Below, in pieces: positions 1 through 11,559 of a DNA stretch of 64,000 nucleotides. The position numbers and the translations under genes are program-made. Numbering within the stretch: position 1 is the stretch's first letter; each line of letters begins with the position of its first letter. Source of the stretch: Zhengitettix transpicula. Its lineage: Eukaryota > Arthropoda > Insecta > Orthoptera > Tetrigidae. The stretch is taken from positions 179,949,432 to 180,013,431 of the forward strand of contig CM073591.1 of NCBI GenBank assembly GCA_037074705.1, read 5' to 3'. The notes under the pieces are model-generated. The model was not told the origin of the DNA and did not search any database. It was given only the letters and a program-made list of their open reading frames with translations.

Positions 1-382
1 AATCCTCTTTTCAAAACTGGCCCTAAAGGAAATGCACATGTTCATTGGGTTATTTCAGTTGATCCCATAACAAGAAAGGATCTATTAAAGAATGGAAACA
101 TATACATTGAATATAGATCTAATAAAATTCGGGACTTTATTAGTATTTCTAAATGTTATAATTGTAATGATTTAGGTCACATTTCCAAATCTTGTAAAAA
201 TGAAAATACATGCAAGAAATGTGGTGACAATTTGAAAATTGTCCAAAAAAGAATGAGGAAACGAATATCTGCATTCCTTGTACATTAAGACACATTAATT
301 GTAAAAAAGGCACTGGATCTGAATGTTCTTCATACAAGCTGATGACACAAAAGCTCATTGCTAATACCAATTATGGACAATA
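1..382 (+). pseudogene. ORF1 (Gag-like) C-terminus with CCHC zinc knuckles
   Basis: The first frame is open from base 1 and shows the knuckle CYNCNDLGHISKSC followed by CKKCGD. About base 230 the reading shifts into another frame that continues with further Cys/His pairs (NICIPCTLRHINC) and stops at 380-382. Three successive knuckles at the end of ORF1 are typical of R1-clade elements, where they bind the element's RNA. The frameshift marks it as a pseudogene. The N-terminal part is outside the window. Confidence 0.75.
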
Positions 383-416
383 ACTCAAAAAAAAAAGTAG
401 AAAAAGTTCTACTGCC

Positions 417-1069
417 ATGGATGATATTAGAATATTGTGCGATGATATGAAAATTGATGTTATATGCATTAAAGAACAATTTATAAAATATGATAAACTA
501 TACTCTCTACCTATAGCCACTAGACAAATATTTTACTCACGGGATGCCATGGCGGCGATTATAATTCTGAATAATGATATTAGAATCACTAATTCAGTCA
601 ACACTCTGATAATTACGTTAATACATTAGAAATTAATTGGGAAGGGGACAAACTAACTATTATTAATCAATACTGCAAATTTAATGATGACATTACAATT
701 CATATGGACAAATTTAATAAAATAGGACAAGAATCTAAAAATAACGTTTTATACCTTGCTGATGTTAATGCCAAGTCTGATAGATGGTTTTCAAATACCC
801 AAGACCACAAAGGAGAAATAGTAGCGGTAACATTAGACAACTTAAAGCTAAAAATTTTAAATCAATCTGGCCAACCATCTACTTATTCTAATTCTATGGG
901 CCATGAGTCAAATATTGACATAACGGCGGCATCCTCTTCATCAGCAGATAAAGTACGAATATGGAAAGTATTTAAAGAAAAGATCACTAGTGACCACCGT
1001 CTTATCATTACTAAATTGTCAACATTCTGGGTTTCTTTACCTCACATTCAAAAATCCTTACAAAGATAA
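417..1069 (+). pseudogene. ORF2 apurinic-like endonuclease domain, frameshifted
   Basis: Two consecutive frames (417-629 and about 640-1069) carry pieces of an endonuclease/exonuclease/phosphatase fold. ADVNAKSDRW matches the family's GD-N-A block and SDHRLI matches the C-terminal SDH block. In R1-type LINEs this domain nicks the target DNA before reverse transcription. A frame change near 600-640 breaks it. Downstream (1080-1330) more frame changes precede the reverse transcriptase. Confidence 0.75.
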
Positions 1070-1338
1070 TTTATAACTACTAATGTGAATTGGGACACTG
1101 TAAAAGAAAAACTTAATAATAGTATTCCGACTCTATCTGGAAATTGTAACTATATGATTACTTAATTGGATCCAGTTATCCTGTCATCAAAACATTAAAA
1201 GATCCAATATCCCAAAAATTAAAAAAAAAACCTTGGTGGAATAATAATTTATATATCAAGAAAAAAGAAATCAATAAAATTCATAGAATAGCAAATAGAG
1301 CCTAAAACAATCCAACTCGTGAAAGAGCAAAAATAAAT

Positions 1339-2570
1339 TTGAAAATAGCTATTAAAAAATATATAAGTGCAATTAATAAATCTAAAGAAGAATGTTGGAA
1401 AATATTTGTTGAGTCGGAGATAGAAAAAGATCTCTGGAGTCTACCGTATAAAATTGTATGTAAGAAAATTGACTGCAAAACTGTTCCAACTACTATTATC
1501 AAAGCTGATGGTACACATACGACAGGTGGTCAAGACACTGCGATTGAAATGATGAAGCATCTCCTTCCCAGAGAAATATCTCAAGACGACAATGTTTTTC
1601 ATAAATCATTGAGGAAAAAATGGCAATCAAATAATTTATTATTAATACATCCAATTGTTTGTCCACAAACTTGTAAAGGAGAAATAAATCAAAGAAAAAA
1701 TAAAATTGAACCAGGACCGGATAAAATTAGCAATGAAATTTTAAAAGAAACATCAGCCATCATTCTTGAACCACTACAAAAACTTTTTAATAAATGTCTC
1801 AATGAATCTATATTTCCTGATGTATTTAAAAAGTCTGAACTCAAAATTATATATAATTTATATATATAATAATAAAGATCCTGATGATATTTCCTCATAT
1901 CACCCTAACTGCTTAATAAGCTCTATTGGAAAAATATTTGAAAAAATCATAGCCAAAAATTTAATTAATGAATTAGAGGATAATAATATGATTCAAAATT
2001 CTCAATACGGTTTTAGAAAGGGCAAATCCACAACTGATGCCCTAATGGATCTAATTTCAACAGTGTCCATTTCTAATGCTAAATACACAATGGCTATTAT
2101 GATTCACATCAAAGGAGTGTTTGATAATATGTGGTGGCCTACCCTTTTAGAAAACACGCAGGAAACGAAATTAAGTTTGAATTTAATAAAATTAGTTAAA
2201 AGCTACTTACAAAACAGAAAGGTTGCCTATGATGCTCCGGATTCTGAAATCACTAGATTCTTAGAGAAAGGATGTCCTCAGGGCAGTATTCTTGGACCTC
2301 TTCTTTGGATTATTTATTTTGATTCGCTAGTAGTTAAATTAGAAAACAAACAAGATTGTCATAAAATCATTGCGTACGCAGATGACTTAGCTATTTTGGT
2401 TAAAGGAGATTCAAGAAAAGAATTGGAAGAAAAAGGGAGTAAAATTATATCTTTTGTTAAAGACTGGAGTATAAAATATAAAATGAAGATTTCAAATGAT
2501 AAATCTTTGGAAAAAATTTGAAAAGACCCCCATGGGTTAAGTATGAAAATAATGAAATAAAACATGTACA
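1339..2570 (+). pseudogene. ORF2 reverse transcriptase domain, broken
   Basis: An N-terminal stretch (1339-1869) runs into the frame at 1870-2521. There the recognisable reverse transcriptase motifs appear in order: SSYHPNCLISSIGKIFEK, YGFRKGKSTTDAL, GCPQGSILGPLLW and the catalytic YADD at about 2377-2388. The first catalytic region reads HIKGVFDNMWW where D-K-AFD is expected, so key residues look altered. A frameshift near 1850 and a stop at 2519-2521 interrupt the protein. A natural host role is unlikely. Confidence 0.85.
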
Positions 2571-2676
2571 ATCAACAAATTTTTTGGGAATTATTATAGA
2601 TAATAAATTAAAGTTTATTCAACATTTTAAATATATATCTAACAAAGCTAAAAATTCTACGTAACGGATCATTAGG

Positions 2677-3291
2677 ATGGGGAAAAATCATTATAATATC
2701 CACCCTAAAAAGTTAATTACTTATCATAACACCATTTTTTCTCTTATATGTCTATACGCAATATGTGCACTCCATGAAGTATTACAAAGAGCAGTAATAA
2801 AAAGAACTTTGTTAATAGCTCAAAGAAAAGTCTTAGTAACTATTCTAAGAGCTTACAATACGACTCCTATTGAAGCTCTTCAAATTATTAGTGATATTCC
2901 GCCAATTGATTTAGTTGCGCGTTCAACAGCTGCCTCCTATTGGTTAAAAAAAGGAGTAAATGCCTTCAATCTTACAAAAATTGACGTCAACTCAAAAATA
3001 TTATTGAAGAACTGGATAATAGAAGAATGGAACATCAGATGGCAGGAAACAACGAAATCACAAAAACTAAAAGACATTTTTAGCTCTATTATGGAAAGAA
3101 AAAAGATTAAACACTTAGTTCCAACCAAAGAAATTGTCAGATTTCTCTATACACATGGCCCGTTTAATGAAACCTTATTTAAGGTTGGTAGAGCGCAATC
3201 AAATTTATGCGAATGTGGTTTTGCTCCGGAAACCTCTGATCATATGCGACAGATGAATGCGACATCTGGATTGATATCTTTAGGAAATTGA
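2677..3291 (+). pseudogene. ORF2 C-terminal region, R1-type, with CCH motif
   Basis: The frame contains RKVLVTILRAYNTTPIEAL and then a VPP-like block (DIPPIDL), the order seen C-terminal to the reverse transcriptase in R1/TRAS elements. It ends with CECGFAPETSDHM, a remnant of the C-terminal Cys/His motif whose last cysteine is not where expected. This block is the main reason for the R1-clade call. It is separated from the RT frame by a stop and frame changes at 2519-2676. Confidence 0.75.
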
Positions 3292-3740
3292 GAGGTAAAT
3301 CCATCAAAATTCGAATTATTTTTCGTCTTTTAAAATAGAAATCATCAATTTTGAAATTATAAAAAGAGAAAAGAAATTTTAACCAGCATTGAATGAAGGT
3401 TTTTTAGGGCGGTGAAAGTCCCCCACTACCCTAGGCAACTAGGGTGCCTACGCTGGGCTTCACGAATTTGAGTTCAAAGTTGCTAGAGGGCAGAGCAAAA
3501 GAAGATTAGCTACTGTAACCTCTCTGGGTAACCAGCAGCTAAGGTTTTTCCTTCATGGTCGGAGAGCCTACTCCTTAAGCAAATAATATTTCCAGGATCA
3601 TTATATAATTACAAGCAATTAAATATCTCTTCAAAGAAATACTATGCACAAATCTTGAGTCTATACAACACTGCGAAACCCTTAGTTGGTAAAGGCAGAG
3701 TAATTAAAGGACTTAATGGAGTAAAAAAAAAAAAAAAAAA
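3292..3740 (+). other. 3' UTR and poly(A) tail of the R1-clade element
   Basis: No coding frame is supported. The stretch contains a GC-richer segment at 3405-3560 and ends with AATGGAGT followed by 18 A residues (3723-3740). The A run is read as the retrotransposition tail. I cannot rule out that 3405-3600 is a separate short repeat. Confidence 0.55.
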
Positions 3741-4700
3741 GACGCACGATTCAAATGGGCATTTTAGAGATTACAAAATTGTGGGTATCTTTCGCGCCAC
3801 GGTCATGTGGAGGGGTATGGAGCGTGACGTAAAGCAGTATGTGAAAACGTGTTTCACGTGCCAGACGTGTAAATACCCGCACCTATGAGGGACGTTTTCA
3901 CGTAGTTTTACCCCCGCGAAAAGGTGATATTGTAATGCTAGATTTATTCGGGCTGTGAGTGAAATCACAATTTGGGCTTACGTATGTGTTTGTCGTACTT
4001 GATGGGTTCACATATTTAACTGATCAAATTATACGGACTTAGGAGAGTGACGACGCGAGCCTGCCTTAATAGGCAACTACTTTCCAAAATTTGGTGTCCC
4101 GGAACGCATCCTTTCCGATCACGGAACACAGTTTACTTGCAATTTGTGGAAAGATACGTTGACCAGACAGTAAAAGTCTCGTTCTCCAACATAAGATTCC
4201 CACAGACCAATTGCACTGAGACATATATGAGGCAATGAGGAGCTCTTTTCAGTATGGCGTGTTACCATAAGCACAACAGTTGGTTCAGACACCATCTAGG
4301 CCGCTGAGGACGCGGTAAATTATAATCTGAACCTAGGGCATTCAGGTTTTCCCGTTGGACTCCAGTTGGGTCGGGAAGTAACTTTACCCCTCGAGACTAT
4401 TTTTCAGTACACCGATAGAGCGGACTAAATCAACCTACAAAACCGATTACAGTTAGCGACTGAATGAAATTGTACGCCGAACGGACAGCTACGGGGGCCA
4501 AGATTTTAAATTGAAAGTTGATGGCTTAGTCTTAGATAAAGAATTACGTATGTCGGACGCGAAATTAATTAGATTATATCAAGGTCCATTTGTGGTAAGA
4601 AAATAAATCGGTAATAATGCTTATTCCATTCATAAGCCAGAAGGGGGACCTGAGAAGATATTCAACATATTTAACTTGATTACATTCTTCGGCAGATCTT
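3741..4700 (+). pseudogene. Gypsy-type LTR retrotransposon integrase relic
   Basis: Pieces in different frames line up with an integrase. The H2C2 zinc-binding domain is near 3745-3880 (GH ... RDVKQYVKTCFTCQ). The catalytic core follows: MLDLFG and FVVLDGFTY near 3935-4015, KFGVPERILSDHGTQFT near 4085-4140. A GPF/Y-type C-terminal segment (LYQGPFVV ... IGNNAYSIHKP) sits near 4575-4640. Multiple stops and frameshifts make it non-functional. The part upstream of the zinc finger is cut off by the inserted R1-clade element, and no LTR is seen downstream before the next element begins near 4866. Confidence 0.8.
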
Positions 4701-4865
4701 GATTTGACTGTAGATTTGGCTTCCGGCCATATTTTATTGTTAAAGCCATGCTGCATGCAGGACATCATACACAGTTCGCGAGATGTGCGTGGACAGGTAC
4801 GAATTGTCTCTGAAGAATGAACCTGAGTATGTGTCGTTTAAACGACGAACAAATTTATGTGAAGT

Positions 4866-6440
4866 GGTGTGAGGCTTAATGTTTGTTTGGTTTGGGTAAC
4901 ATGATTATGGTGGCGTGTTTCGATTTGGTTGAGTAGTAGGTGGTTCTAAGGATGGCAAGATTATTTAGGTGATTAGTATTATTGTTTTTTTTATGGAGAT
5001 GTTTTAGATGGCAGTTGGTGATGTGGTCATGTCCTGGGAAGGCTTTGTTTTTTAGTTTTTTTATTGCGGTTTTGATTTGGGGGAGGGGCGACAAGCTTAA
5101 GGAGGAGGGATAGTTGTAGGGGCTGATTGAATTTTGTTGCTATGGTGTGGTTGTGGTTGATATAAGAGGAGGAGCTGGGGGAGAATTGTTTGGTCAATAG
5201 TTGGACGAAGATGTTCGCTTTTTGGGATGGGGTGGTGAACCATTGGTTGTCTTTTTAAGTGGGGGGATATCAATTATCTGATTTGTCAGGTATTTAGTTT
5301 TGAGACATTGTGATTTTTCGGTTGTGTTGTTGAAGGTAGGTGTAATGTTTATAGTCGCTGGTGTCTTTTTGTAGTTTTCGGGTAGTGTCGTATTCGCGTG
5401 AGACTATGGTGTCTTTGGAATTGTACCATTGTTGTCGCAATTCTTTTTCTCATTGAGTAGGTTTTCAATTTGATTTTGGTGTGGGTTTGTTGGATGGGGT
5501 TTTGATGCTCTTTGGTGAGAGGCTATGGCGGCAGAAGTGAGGATGATAGATTGTAGGTGATTTAGGGCTGAGCCTATGTCTGATGGCGTCCTCAGTGGGA
5601 TGTTGAGGATCGTTAGTTTTACTATTATTTAAGTGAAGTGGATGCAGTTAGTGAATGTGTTATTGGGCCTGTGGTTTGGTGGATTAGGGAGGAAAGGATC
5701 GATTTAATTGTGCTATGACTGATAAGTGATCGGAACTGAGTTCGTGCAGTATTTGTGGGTTACAGAGGAATTGAGTGGTTTTGTGGCAGATGAAAAAGTC
5801 TAGAATGACTGGTGATTGGGACTGTCTGGGTAGTATGTTGGCTCGGTAGGGGGTATTATTTTGATATGGAGTTTGGAGAGGATGTAGTTTAGGTCTTTAC
5901 CTCTGGTATTAGAAGTTCTGGATCCGAATTTGGGGTGTTTGGCGTTCAGATCTCCTTCTATTATGTAGGGAGAAAGGCTGGAGGAGAGTAGCTTTTTCTA
6001 AGTTTCGGATGTGATTTAGTTGGCTGATGCAGAGTAGAATGAGGAGCTGTTAATTGGGATGTTAGTGGTTGTGTTTAGTGTTATTTGTGTCAGTTGCGAA
6101 TCTGGGAGGGATATGGAAGGGAGTTGGTTGTGGTCTATAGAGCTTTTGATTAGAATAGCAGAGTCGCCTTTTCTGAAGGGGCTGGGATGGTTGGCTCTGG
6201 AAGTTTTATAGTTAGGGATGTTATAAGGCTGGGTAGGGATGAGTTTAGTTTAGGTTAATAGCAGAAGATTTATTTTTTTAGAAATACGTTAATTCCGTGG
6301 TATTTATTGGTAGCAGCGAAGGCGATCCAAGTGCACATGGTAAGGTATTTTGGGGGAGTATGAGTCATTTTTGTTTGCCCATCAGCTTGGGGATTATTGT
6401 GTGGTTAGGAATTGCATTAAAGGTGTGATGATGGCGATAA
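4866..6440 (-). pseudogene. Jockey endonuclease and N-terminal reverse transcriptase, broken
   Basis: On the minus strand the endonuclease blocks FRKGDSAILI (about 6180), GDLNAKHPKFGSR (about 5955) and further C-terminal residues appear in successive frames. Near 5090-4880 the frame gives IKKLKNKAFPGHD, then KHATIIMLPKPNKH. This is the conserved N-terminal block of Jockey reverse transcriptase, where the family normally has KKAPG-D. The catalytic palm motifs are absent because the element ends at about 4866. Confidence 0.75.
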
Positions 6441-6449
6441 ACATTTTCG

Positions 6450-7690
6450 AACAAAGGTACTAGAGTAGGTTATTTTGGTTTGGTGAGTCAGCATTTGTTT
6501 GTTGGGGGATTTGTGGGGTGTCTGTGCAGTGAGTTCGTTTAACGATATTGGCGTAGGACGTAGGTCTAGAGTTGCTTTGTGGGGTTGGGGACTGAGGAGA
6601 TGCAGTTGCTGGGTTTTTGAAATGCAGTCGAATTGGTTGAGATAGGCTTTGTGTAGAATTATTGGAGGAATTTGAATATTGGGCTGCCTTTATAGTTTGC
6701 GGTTGGGTTACCACGGCAGTTAGTGCATATGGATGGAGTGTTTTTTGGGATTGGGTATTGGTGGGTCGGTGAGCGGTAACACAGCGCACGCAGCGGTGGG
6801 TGGTGGGAGGATTAAAGCAGTAATTTTTTGTATAGCCATAGTTCTGGCATCGGAGACATTGTGGAATGTATTTTTGGTTTGGGAGGTTCAACTTTTATTT
6901 GGCAATGATATAGGTGGGTGAGGTCGTAAATGGTGTGTTTCTTGGGTCGGGGAGAAGAAAGAATAAGGGAAGATCAATTTTGTTGATGGGGTGTCATACT
7001 GGAAGGAGTTGTGCAGGAGAGTATCCCAGTTATTTCAGTTTTGGTCGGCTTTCGGATGTATAACCCTCAGAACTACGCGAAGGTTTCTCCTTCAGCGTTT
7101 TTATTTTGTAGGTAGGATATGGCGTTTCTAAAATCAGTGATATTGATCTTTTTAATTTAAGTTTTTGATACTGCATGGGGTATGTAAAGGGAGAAGAACA
7201 GGTGGGCTTCAGTTGTTGGATCATTATGTTGATATTGTCTGTATTATTGTTGAAGATGAGCGGTAGATTTTTGGGAGGATCTTTGGGGATTTGGCTTTTT
7301 GAGGTTCGAGATTGTGCAGTAGTTTGAACCTGATTGTGATGGTGAATCGAGAGTTGAATAAGGTTTTAGTGGATGACTTTGCATTAGTCGAGGGATGGCT
7401 GGATTGCCTGTTAATGGTTTTCCGCTGTTTTGATTTGGTACGGATGAGGGGGGAGGTAGGGGTGGAAGGAGAGTCGATTGATTCAACGCTTAGTACAAGT
7501 GGTGTGTGGTCGTTTCCTGCAGCTTGTTGATTTGAGATTGTTGCTGTGGGGATTCTGGATGGACTGCTGATTTCTTGCTAGTAGGTTGAAGTTTGAAGAA
7601 GCTGTGGGACGAGGCGGCGTAATTATCTGCAGCGACGTCGTCTACGTCGTCCATTTTGCTGGTGTAGTCTCGATGATTTGTTGTGAGGAT
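6450..7690 (-). pseudogene. Jockey ORF1 (Gag-like), frameshifted
   Basis: Frames at 7690-7500, 7486-7244, 7224-7030 and 6891-6460 together make a proline/serine/glutamine-rich ORF1. The segment at 6880-6790 has CLRCQNYGYTKNYC followed by a second CxxC pair (RCVRC), the knuckle pattern of Jockey Gag. Frame changes separate the blocks. The start is probably near 7660, where an ATG precedes DDVDDVAADNYAASS. Confidence 0.75.
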
Positions 7691-7769
7691 GAGACCTTGT
7701 TGCAGTAGTTATGGTTCAATATTATTCATAGAGACGGGTTTCTTAGGTGATGAGTAGAGGGTCCGATAG

Positions 7770-8237
7770 AGTTGGTTTAAGCGACCTGGGTCGCTGTCAT
7801 TGTTGTTCAACAGTTAACAATGTCTTGTGTTACAATACGATCAAGAAGTGGCGGTTTATTCACGAACAAAGGAATCACGTGTGACCACAGCTATGTTATT
7901 ACTCGCTAGGAGCAGCACTACACACTCGTTTGTCTATCACTTAATAGTTATGTTATAATTAATGAAAGAGCTTTTTCTTGGTAAATCAACTGTTAGATTT
8001 CGATTTACAGATTCAATGATACACACACAGAATCTTCAGAAGGTCGTATTTCGCTCGAACGATAAAAATATGCTTATAATTAGTGTAGTCACGTTAACTA
8101 AAAAATGAAATCCGCTGCCGGGCTGTAACTCTTAGTCAAATCTCAACTCTGGTATTATTTTCAATGCACAATTTAAAAACAATTTAACATAAGCTCAAAT
8201 AAATATAGCAAGTCTATAATTAATTAAGAAGTATATA
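7770..8237. other. unassigned intergenic/intronic stretch
   Basis: AT-rich DNA between the 5' end of the Jockey copy and the SINE-like element. The first ~150 bases may be Jockey 5' UTR. I see no coding frame or repeat match to other parts of the window. Confidence 0.4.
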
Positions 8238-8251
8238 TGATAAATACATTT

Positions 8252-8719
8252 TTTGAAGGTGTAGACAGGCTATGTATAGAGTAATCCACATAGTGGCAAC
8301 TATCCTCTTATAGCATAGGAAAAGGACTGAAAGGGGGGACGCGGAAAGGTAGCCCCTGGGCTATGGTTTAAGGATCCTAACCGGCAATTCACCTAAAAGT
8401 GATGCAGGGTAAACCCTAGAAAAACCTGCATCAGGTAGGTCGGGCATTTGGTACTTGTCCCAAGCTCTTCCGATGGCGGGAAAGGGGTTTTCTGTGGGGT
8501 CGCAGCTTTCCTCTCGCCGTGCCTTGACCAGTTTAGGAGGCAGCTGGCCGACTGTTCCAATAGGAATAGCGGACAACTCATACCGTATGCCCAAGGTCTG
8601 CGACCCCGGAACATACACCTCTCAAAACAGGCCGAGGTGCCTCGGCTTGTGGGAACCTTGGTTCAAAAAACCAGAGAGATGTGAAGGCATCCCCAAAGGT
8701 AGTCTCCTCCAGAGCTCTC
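8252..8719 (-). mobile_element. SINE-like retroposon, copy 1, with 14-base TSD
   Basis: The element is flanked by TGATAAATACATTT on both sides (left about 8238-8251, right 8720-8733), a target-site duplication of the length made by LINE machinery. On the minus strand it ends in A residues next to the left duplication. It shares its whole body with copies at 19717, 36981, 47689 and 55403. Near its 3' end is a stem-loop (TGATGCAGG paired with CCTGCATCA) followed by TTTTAGG. No A-box/B-box promoter or tRNA-like head was recognised, so the driving promoter is unknown. Confidence 0.8.
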
Positions 8720-8866
8720 TGATAAATACATTTCCACATTTAGTCATATAATAAAGTTTATTTATAAAATGAGAGATAAAATTAAAAATTTATTTTCTGT
8801 TTTATAACAAAAATATTGGTATACTGAAAGAGATTAAAGATTGCAATCTTTTCGTGAGTGACTAAC

Positions 8867-9004
8867 CTTCACACTCTCCCCGAATACAACCAGAAAGCGG
8901 TGACCCAAAGTATCCTGGTAAACATGAACAAACAGCTCTGTCTCCGGAATTTCTGCAGCTTGTATTTTCTCCGCAAGGACTAGGTACGCAAGGATTTGAC
9001 ATAG
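8867..9004 (-). CDS. dp: dumpy-like EGF-module exon (single internal exon)
   Basis: Minus-strand exon of 138 bases encoding 45 full codons plus split codons at both ends. The peptide contains NPCVPSPCGENTSC, then CRNSGDRAVCSC, LPGYFGSP and a last GEC. It supplies the six EGF cysteines plus a seventh, with the PSPCG and SCLPGY signatures of Dumpy EGF modules. Upstream is a TTTCAG acceptor (9005-9010) and downstream a GTTAGT donor (8861-8866). Both introns are phase 1, the usual arrangement for EGF exons that can be added or skipped without shifting frame. Dumpy is a giant membrane-anchored extracellular fibre protein linking epithelia to cuticle. Other EGF-rich proteins remain possible. Confidence 0.8.
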
Positions 9005-9009
9005 CTGAA

Positions 9010-11440
9010 ATATGATAAATAGGCATATAAGAATTCCTGAAAATATGGCTACACACAGTTGCACTTGCATTACCTACCATGAATTTCAAGTAGACTATAC
9101 GAAAGAAACCCCAAAAGCATCCATGATTTTGTGTGTGACTGAAAAATACAAACAGTCCTTTCACAAATTATACAAAAAAATTACCCATTAATGCTAATAA
9201 AAATATTCTCAGCAGTCTGATTTCAAAATTTTCTGAAGTAGTTCAAATATTATCAAAGAACGAAGGCTTTCCCGGTGTATTTGTTGAAGAAAAAGTTCTC
9301 GGGTGTCCACCTGGGTAACAATGCGATTGAAACGCGACGTTTCGACGGACAAATGCACTGCCGTCATCTTGCACATAATTCATTATTATCTGCATTATAT
9401 TAGTACCATTCTACCCACATAGGAATATCAAAACAACTGTCGTAAGATATAAATAAAGGAAACAAGCAGCCTTAAACTAAGATTGTATCATACACAATTA
9501 AATAATACAGGTAACTATTCCGACCAAATAGAAACATTTCATAAAAGCAAACAACCTCCAACGTGCAATATAAGCAATAACATATCCAAAACTAAACTTG
9601 AGTAAGAGATAGCCGAAATTCAACTTGCTTATAAGATACATATTTCAGATTGTGTCAATTGAGTATGAATACTGTCATTTTATTATGGAAATAAATGGAG
9701 AGGTATTTTTATAAAATTGGGAATTGTGAATCTTAATGTCAGTATATGAATTATTAATTTTTGTAATCATTAACAGCCATAGAATCATATGTGCAAAAAC
9801 AATTTTTATTGCAATGTAAATTATATAAAAATCTGATAAATCTATTTAAATCAATGTACTAAACTATCCTTACTTAACAACACCCCCCACCCCCTGCCAG
9901 ATTTATATATATTCAACCTAAATATATTTAAATTATTCTATTTTCCCCCATGTTGAGGACCCATTTATTGCAATATACTGCCTTATCTTTCTAAATTTGA
10001 ATAACACTTATCATACCAGTATATTTGACCCTCAGTTTCTATACTATACAATTATTAATTTAATTTCTATAATTTTGTTTGTGTCATTGTTAGGAAGCAA
10101 TTTAAGTAATATTTAATTTTGAAGTATTTTATTTTAAATTTACCTTACTTTACTTAACAATTTGTCATGTAAGAAAATATTTAATTTGCACAATTTAAAT
10201 GAATTAATAAAATTATGAAGCTATTAAAATTTTAAAAGTAATTCTAAGTATTTAGTGATAGATTTCAAATTAAACAGAATTATTTTAGTATAAGATTTAA
10301 AGTATTTATTTGTAAAGTATTATTAATTTTGTATATAAAGTTTACACAAATTTGCCATGACTATTAATATGAATTTCGATTCTATCTGAGGGCGTGAAAA
10401 ATATAGAATTGTGTTTTACAGAATGATATATAAAATTTAAAGAAAATTTTAGAGTTTAAATTGCAAAAACATTAATAATATAAACACCAAAATAAATTAA
10501 TTTAGACAGTACAACATTTATTCAAAGTTTTCTATTTGTCTTTCTAATTTTGAATAAACACTAAACACACAAATTTATTTGATCAATCCTGAGGTTCAAT
10601 ACCACACAATTTACACAAAACCAATGTTTTTTTTTTTTAGAAAAAAACGTTTAACTTTTGAAATTATAGGCCATTATGTGCATACAATTGCACATTCACT
10701 TTCACAAATACACACACTTCAATCCTTTCAGAACTCCAGACAATAGAACCTCGCCTATGGACAACTGCTATTTCGCCCACAGCCACCAGTCAATCAGTTA
10801 CTATTTCCGCAAACACCCAAGATGTTTTAACAGGGAAACCGGTCAGTGTTGCAGTGTTCATAACAATGGAAATATCATGAGATATTTTGCCCGTAGGCTA
10901 TTAAATGTTCCAACAAAATGGCTGAGTTATTTTATCTGCTGCAGAATTCTTCAAACTATATAGTCGCCGCTGAACTGTACTCTAATTTATGTTCAAAACC
11001 AGTCTTCAACTCTATTTTGCTATATTTTGCCTATCATCGGCCCAACGGCACGTCAACGTCTCCTATTAAACTCTGCTGACCAACTCTTTCTCCACCAGAA
11101 TCTGGCGATCTGCTTTAAAACATCCTTCTCCCTCGAGATCTGGCACCCAACTAACGTTTAGATGCACAAAATGTCACCCTTTCCCCTAATATAAACTCCA
11201 TCGGATGGTGGGAAATAGCAACAGTCTGCTTACACACACAATGAACTAGGTGTTCAATTTGACTATTGCGCTCCAAAAACACCTGTATTTACAAAAAAAA
11301 ACGTGTGGAAATCCACATACTCCAACGTTCTCACGCCACTCGCCGATTGTTATTACATTCTTTCAACTAAATATGAAATAAATTTTATAATTGTACAATT
11401 TTGAAAGTTATATTAATGGAAACATTGGTGTATATTAAAA
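9010..11440. other. intron sequence next to the dumpy-like exon
   Basis: AT-rich, with many short A/T runs and no supported coding frame. 9334-9371 holds a hairpin-like motif listed separately. 10690-11360 is less AT-rich than its surroundings and ends with TTATTACA, reminiscent of the LTR ends elsewhere in the window, but no matching start was found, so it is not called. Confidence 0.4.
9334..9371 (-). other. hammerhead-like hairpin motif (GATGA - stem - GAAAC)
   Basis: On the minus strand GATGACGG is followed by a 12-base loop, then CCGTC and GAAACG. A stem framed by GATGA and GAAAC resembles the core of hammerhead ribozymes found in some retroelements. The first core bases (CT of CTGATGA) are not conserved here, so catalysis is doubtful. 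Confidence 0.3.
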
Positions 11441-11446
11441 TATATA

Positions 11447-11545
11447 TTGTAATAAACAGGTATAGCTAATTTAGATAACTGTCCATTTATTTTGAATCTC
11501 TTTTGTATAAAAATCAATTTATGGTAAAATTTATTAACGACCAGC
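11447..11545 (-). repeat. possible fragment of a minus-oriented LTR end
   Basis: TGTAATAAACAGGTAT after a TATATAT run matches the outer end of the LTR at 24746 (TGTAATAAACAGATAA). Only about 20 bases are convincing. The remainder differs or is truncated before the monomer array. Confidence 0.3.
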
Positions 11546-11559
11546 TGGGTGGCTGGCGT

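Larger units (their letters stand above)
1..3740 (+). mobile_element. R1-clade non-LTR retrotransposon, 5' end outside window, decayed
   Basis: The order seen is ORF1 zinc knuckles, endonuclease, reverse transcriptase, C-terminal region with a cysteine/histidine motif, 3' UTR and poly(A), as in R1-clade LINEs (R1, TRAS, SART). The 18-base A run at 3723-3740 is the natural 3' terminus and directly abuts a Gypsy integrase relic, so the element inserted into that older Gypsy copy. Several frames are broken, so it is dead. The 5' end and its target-site duplication lie outside the window. Clade assignment rests on the C-terminal block at 2820-3250 and is from memory of the family, not a search. 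Confidence 0.85.
4866..7760 (-). mobile_element. Jockey-clade non-LTR retrotransposon, 3' part missing
   Basis: Read on the minus strand, the order is ORF1 with a zinc knuckle (7690-6450), endonuclease (about 6440-5150) and only the start of the reverse transcriptase (5110-4866). The plus strand is markedly G/T-rich here, matching the A/C-rich coding strand of Jockey-type elements. LINE insertions usually lose the 5' end. Here the 3' end is lost instead, which points to a later deletion or rearrangement at about 4866. Many stops and frame changes are present. Confidence 0.8.

Noticed and set aside
6733..6921. Plus-strand open frame
   Set aside because: It is the G-rich antisense of the Jockey ORF1 zinc-knuckle region.
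8361..8618. Open frame in the SINE-like element, also open in copy 5 (55609-55848)
   Set aside because: Copies 2, 3 and 5 have a stop (TAA or TAG) at the same codon where copy 1 has TAT, copy 2 has a one-base deletion and copy 3 lacks the middle, so there is no sign of coding selection.
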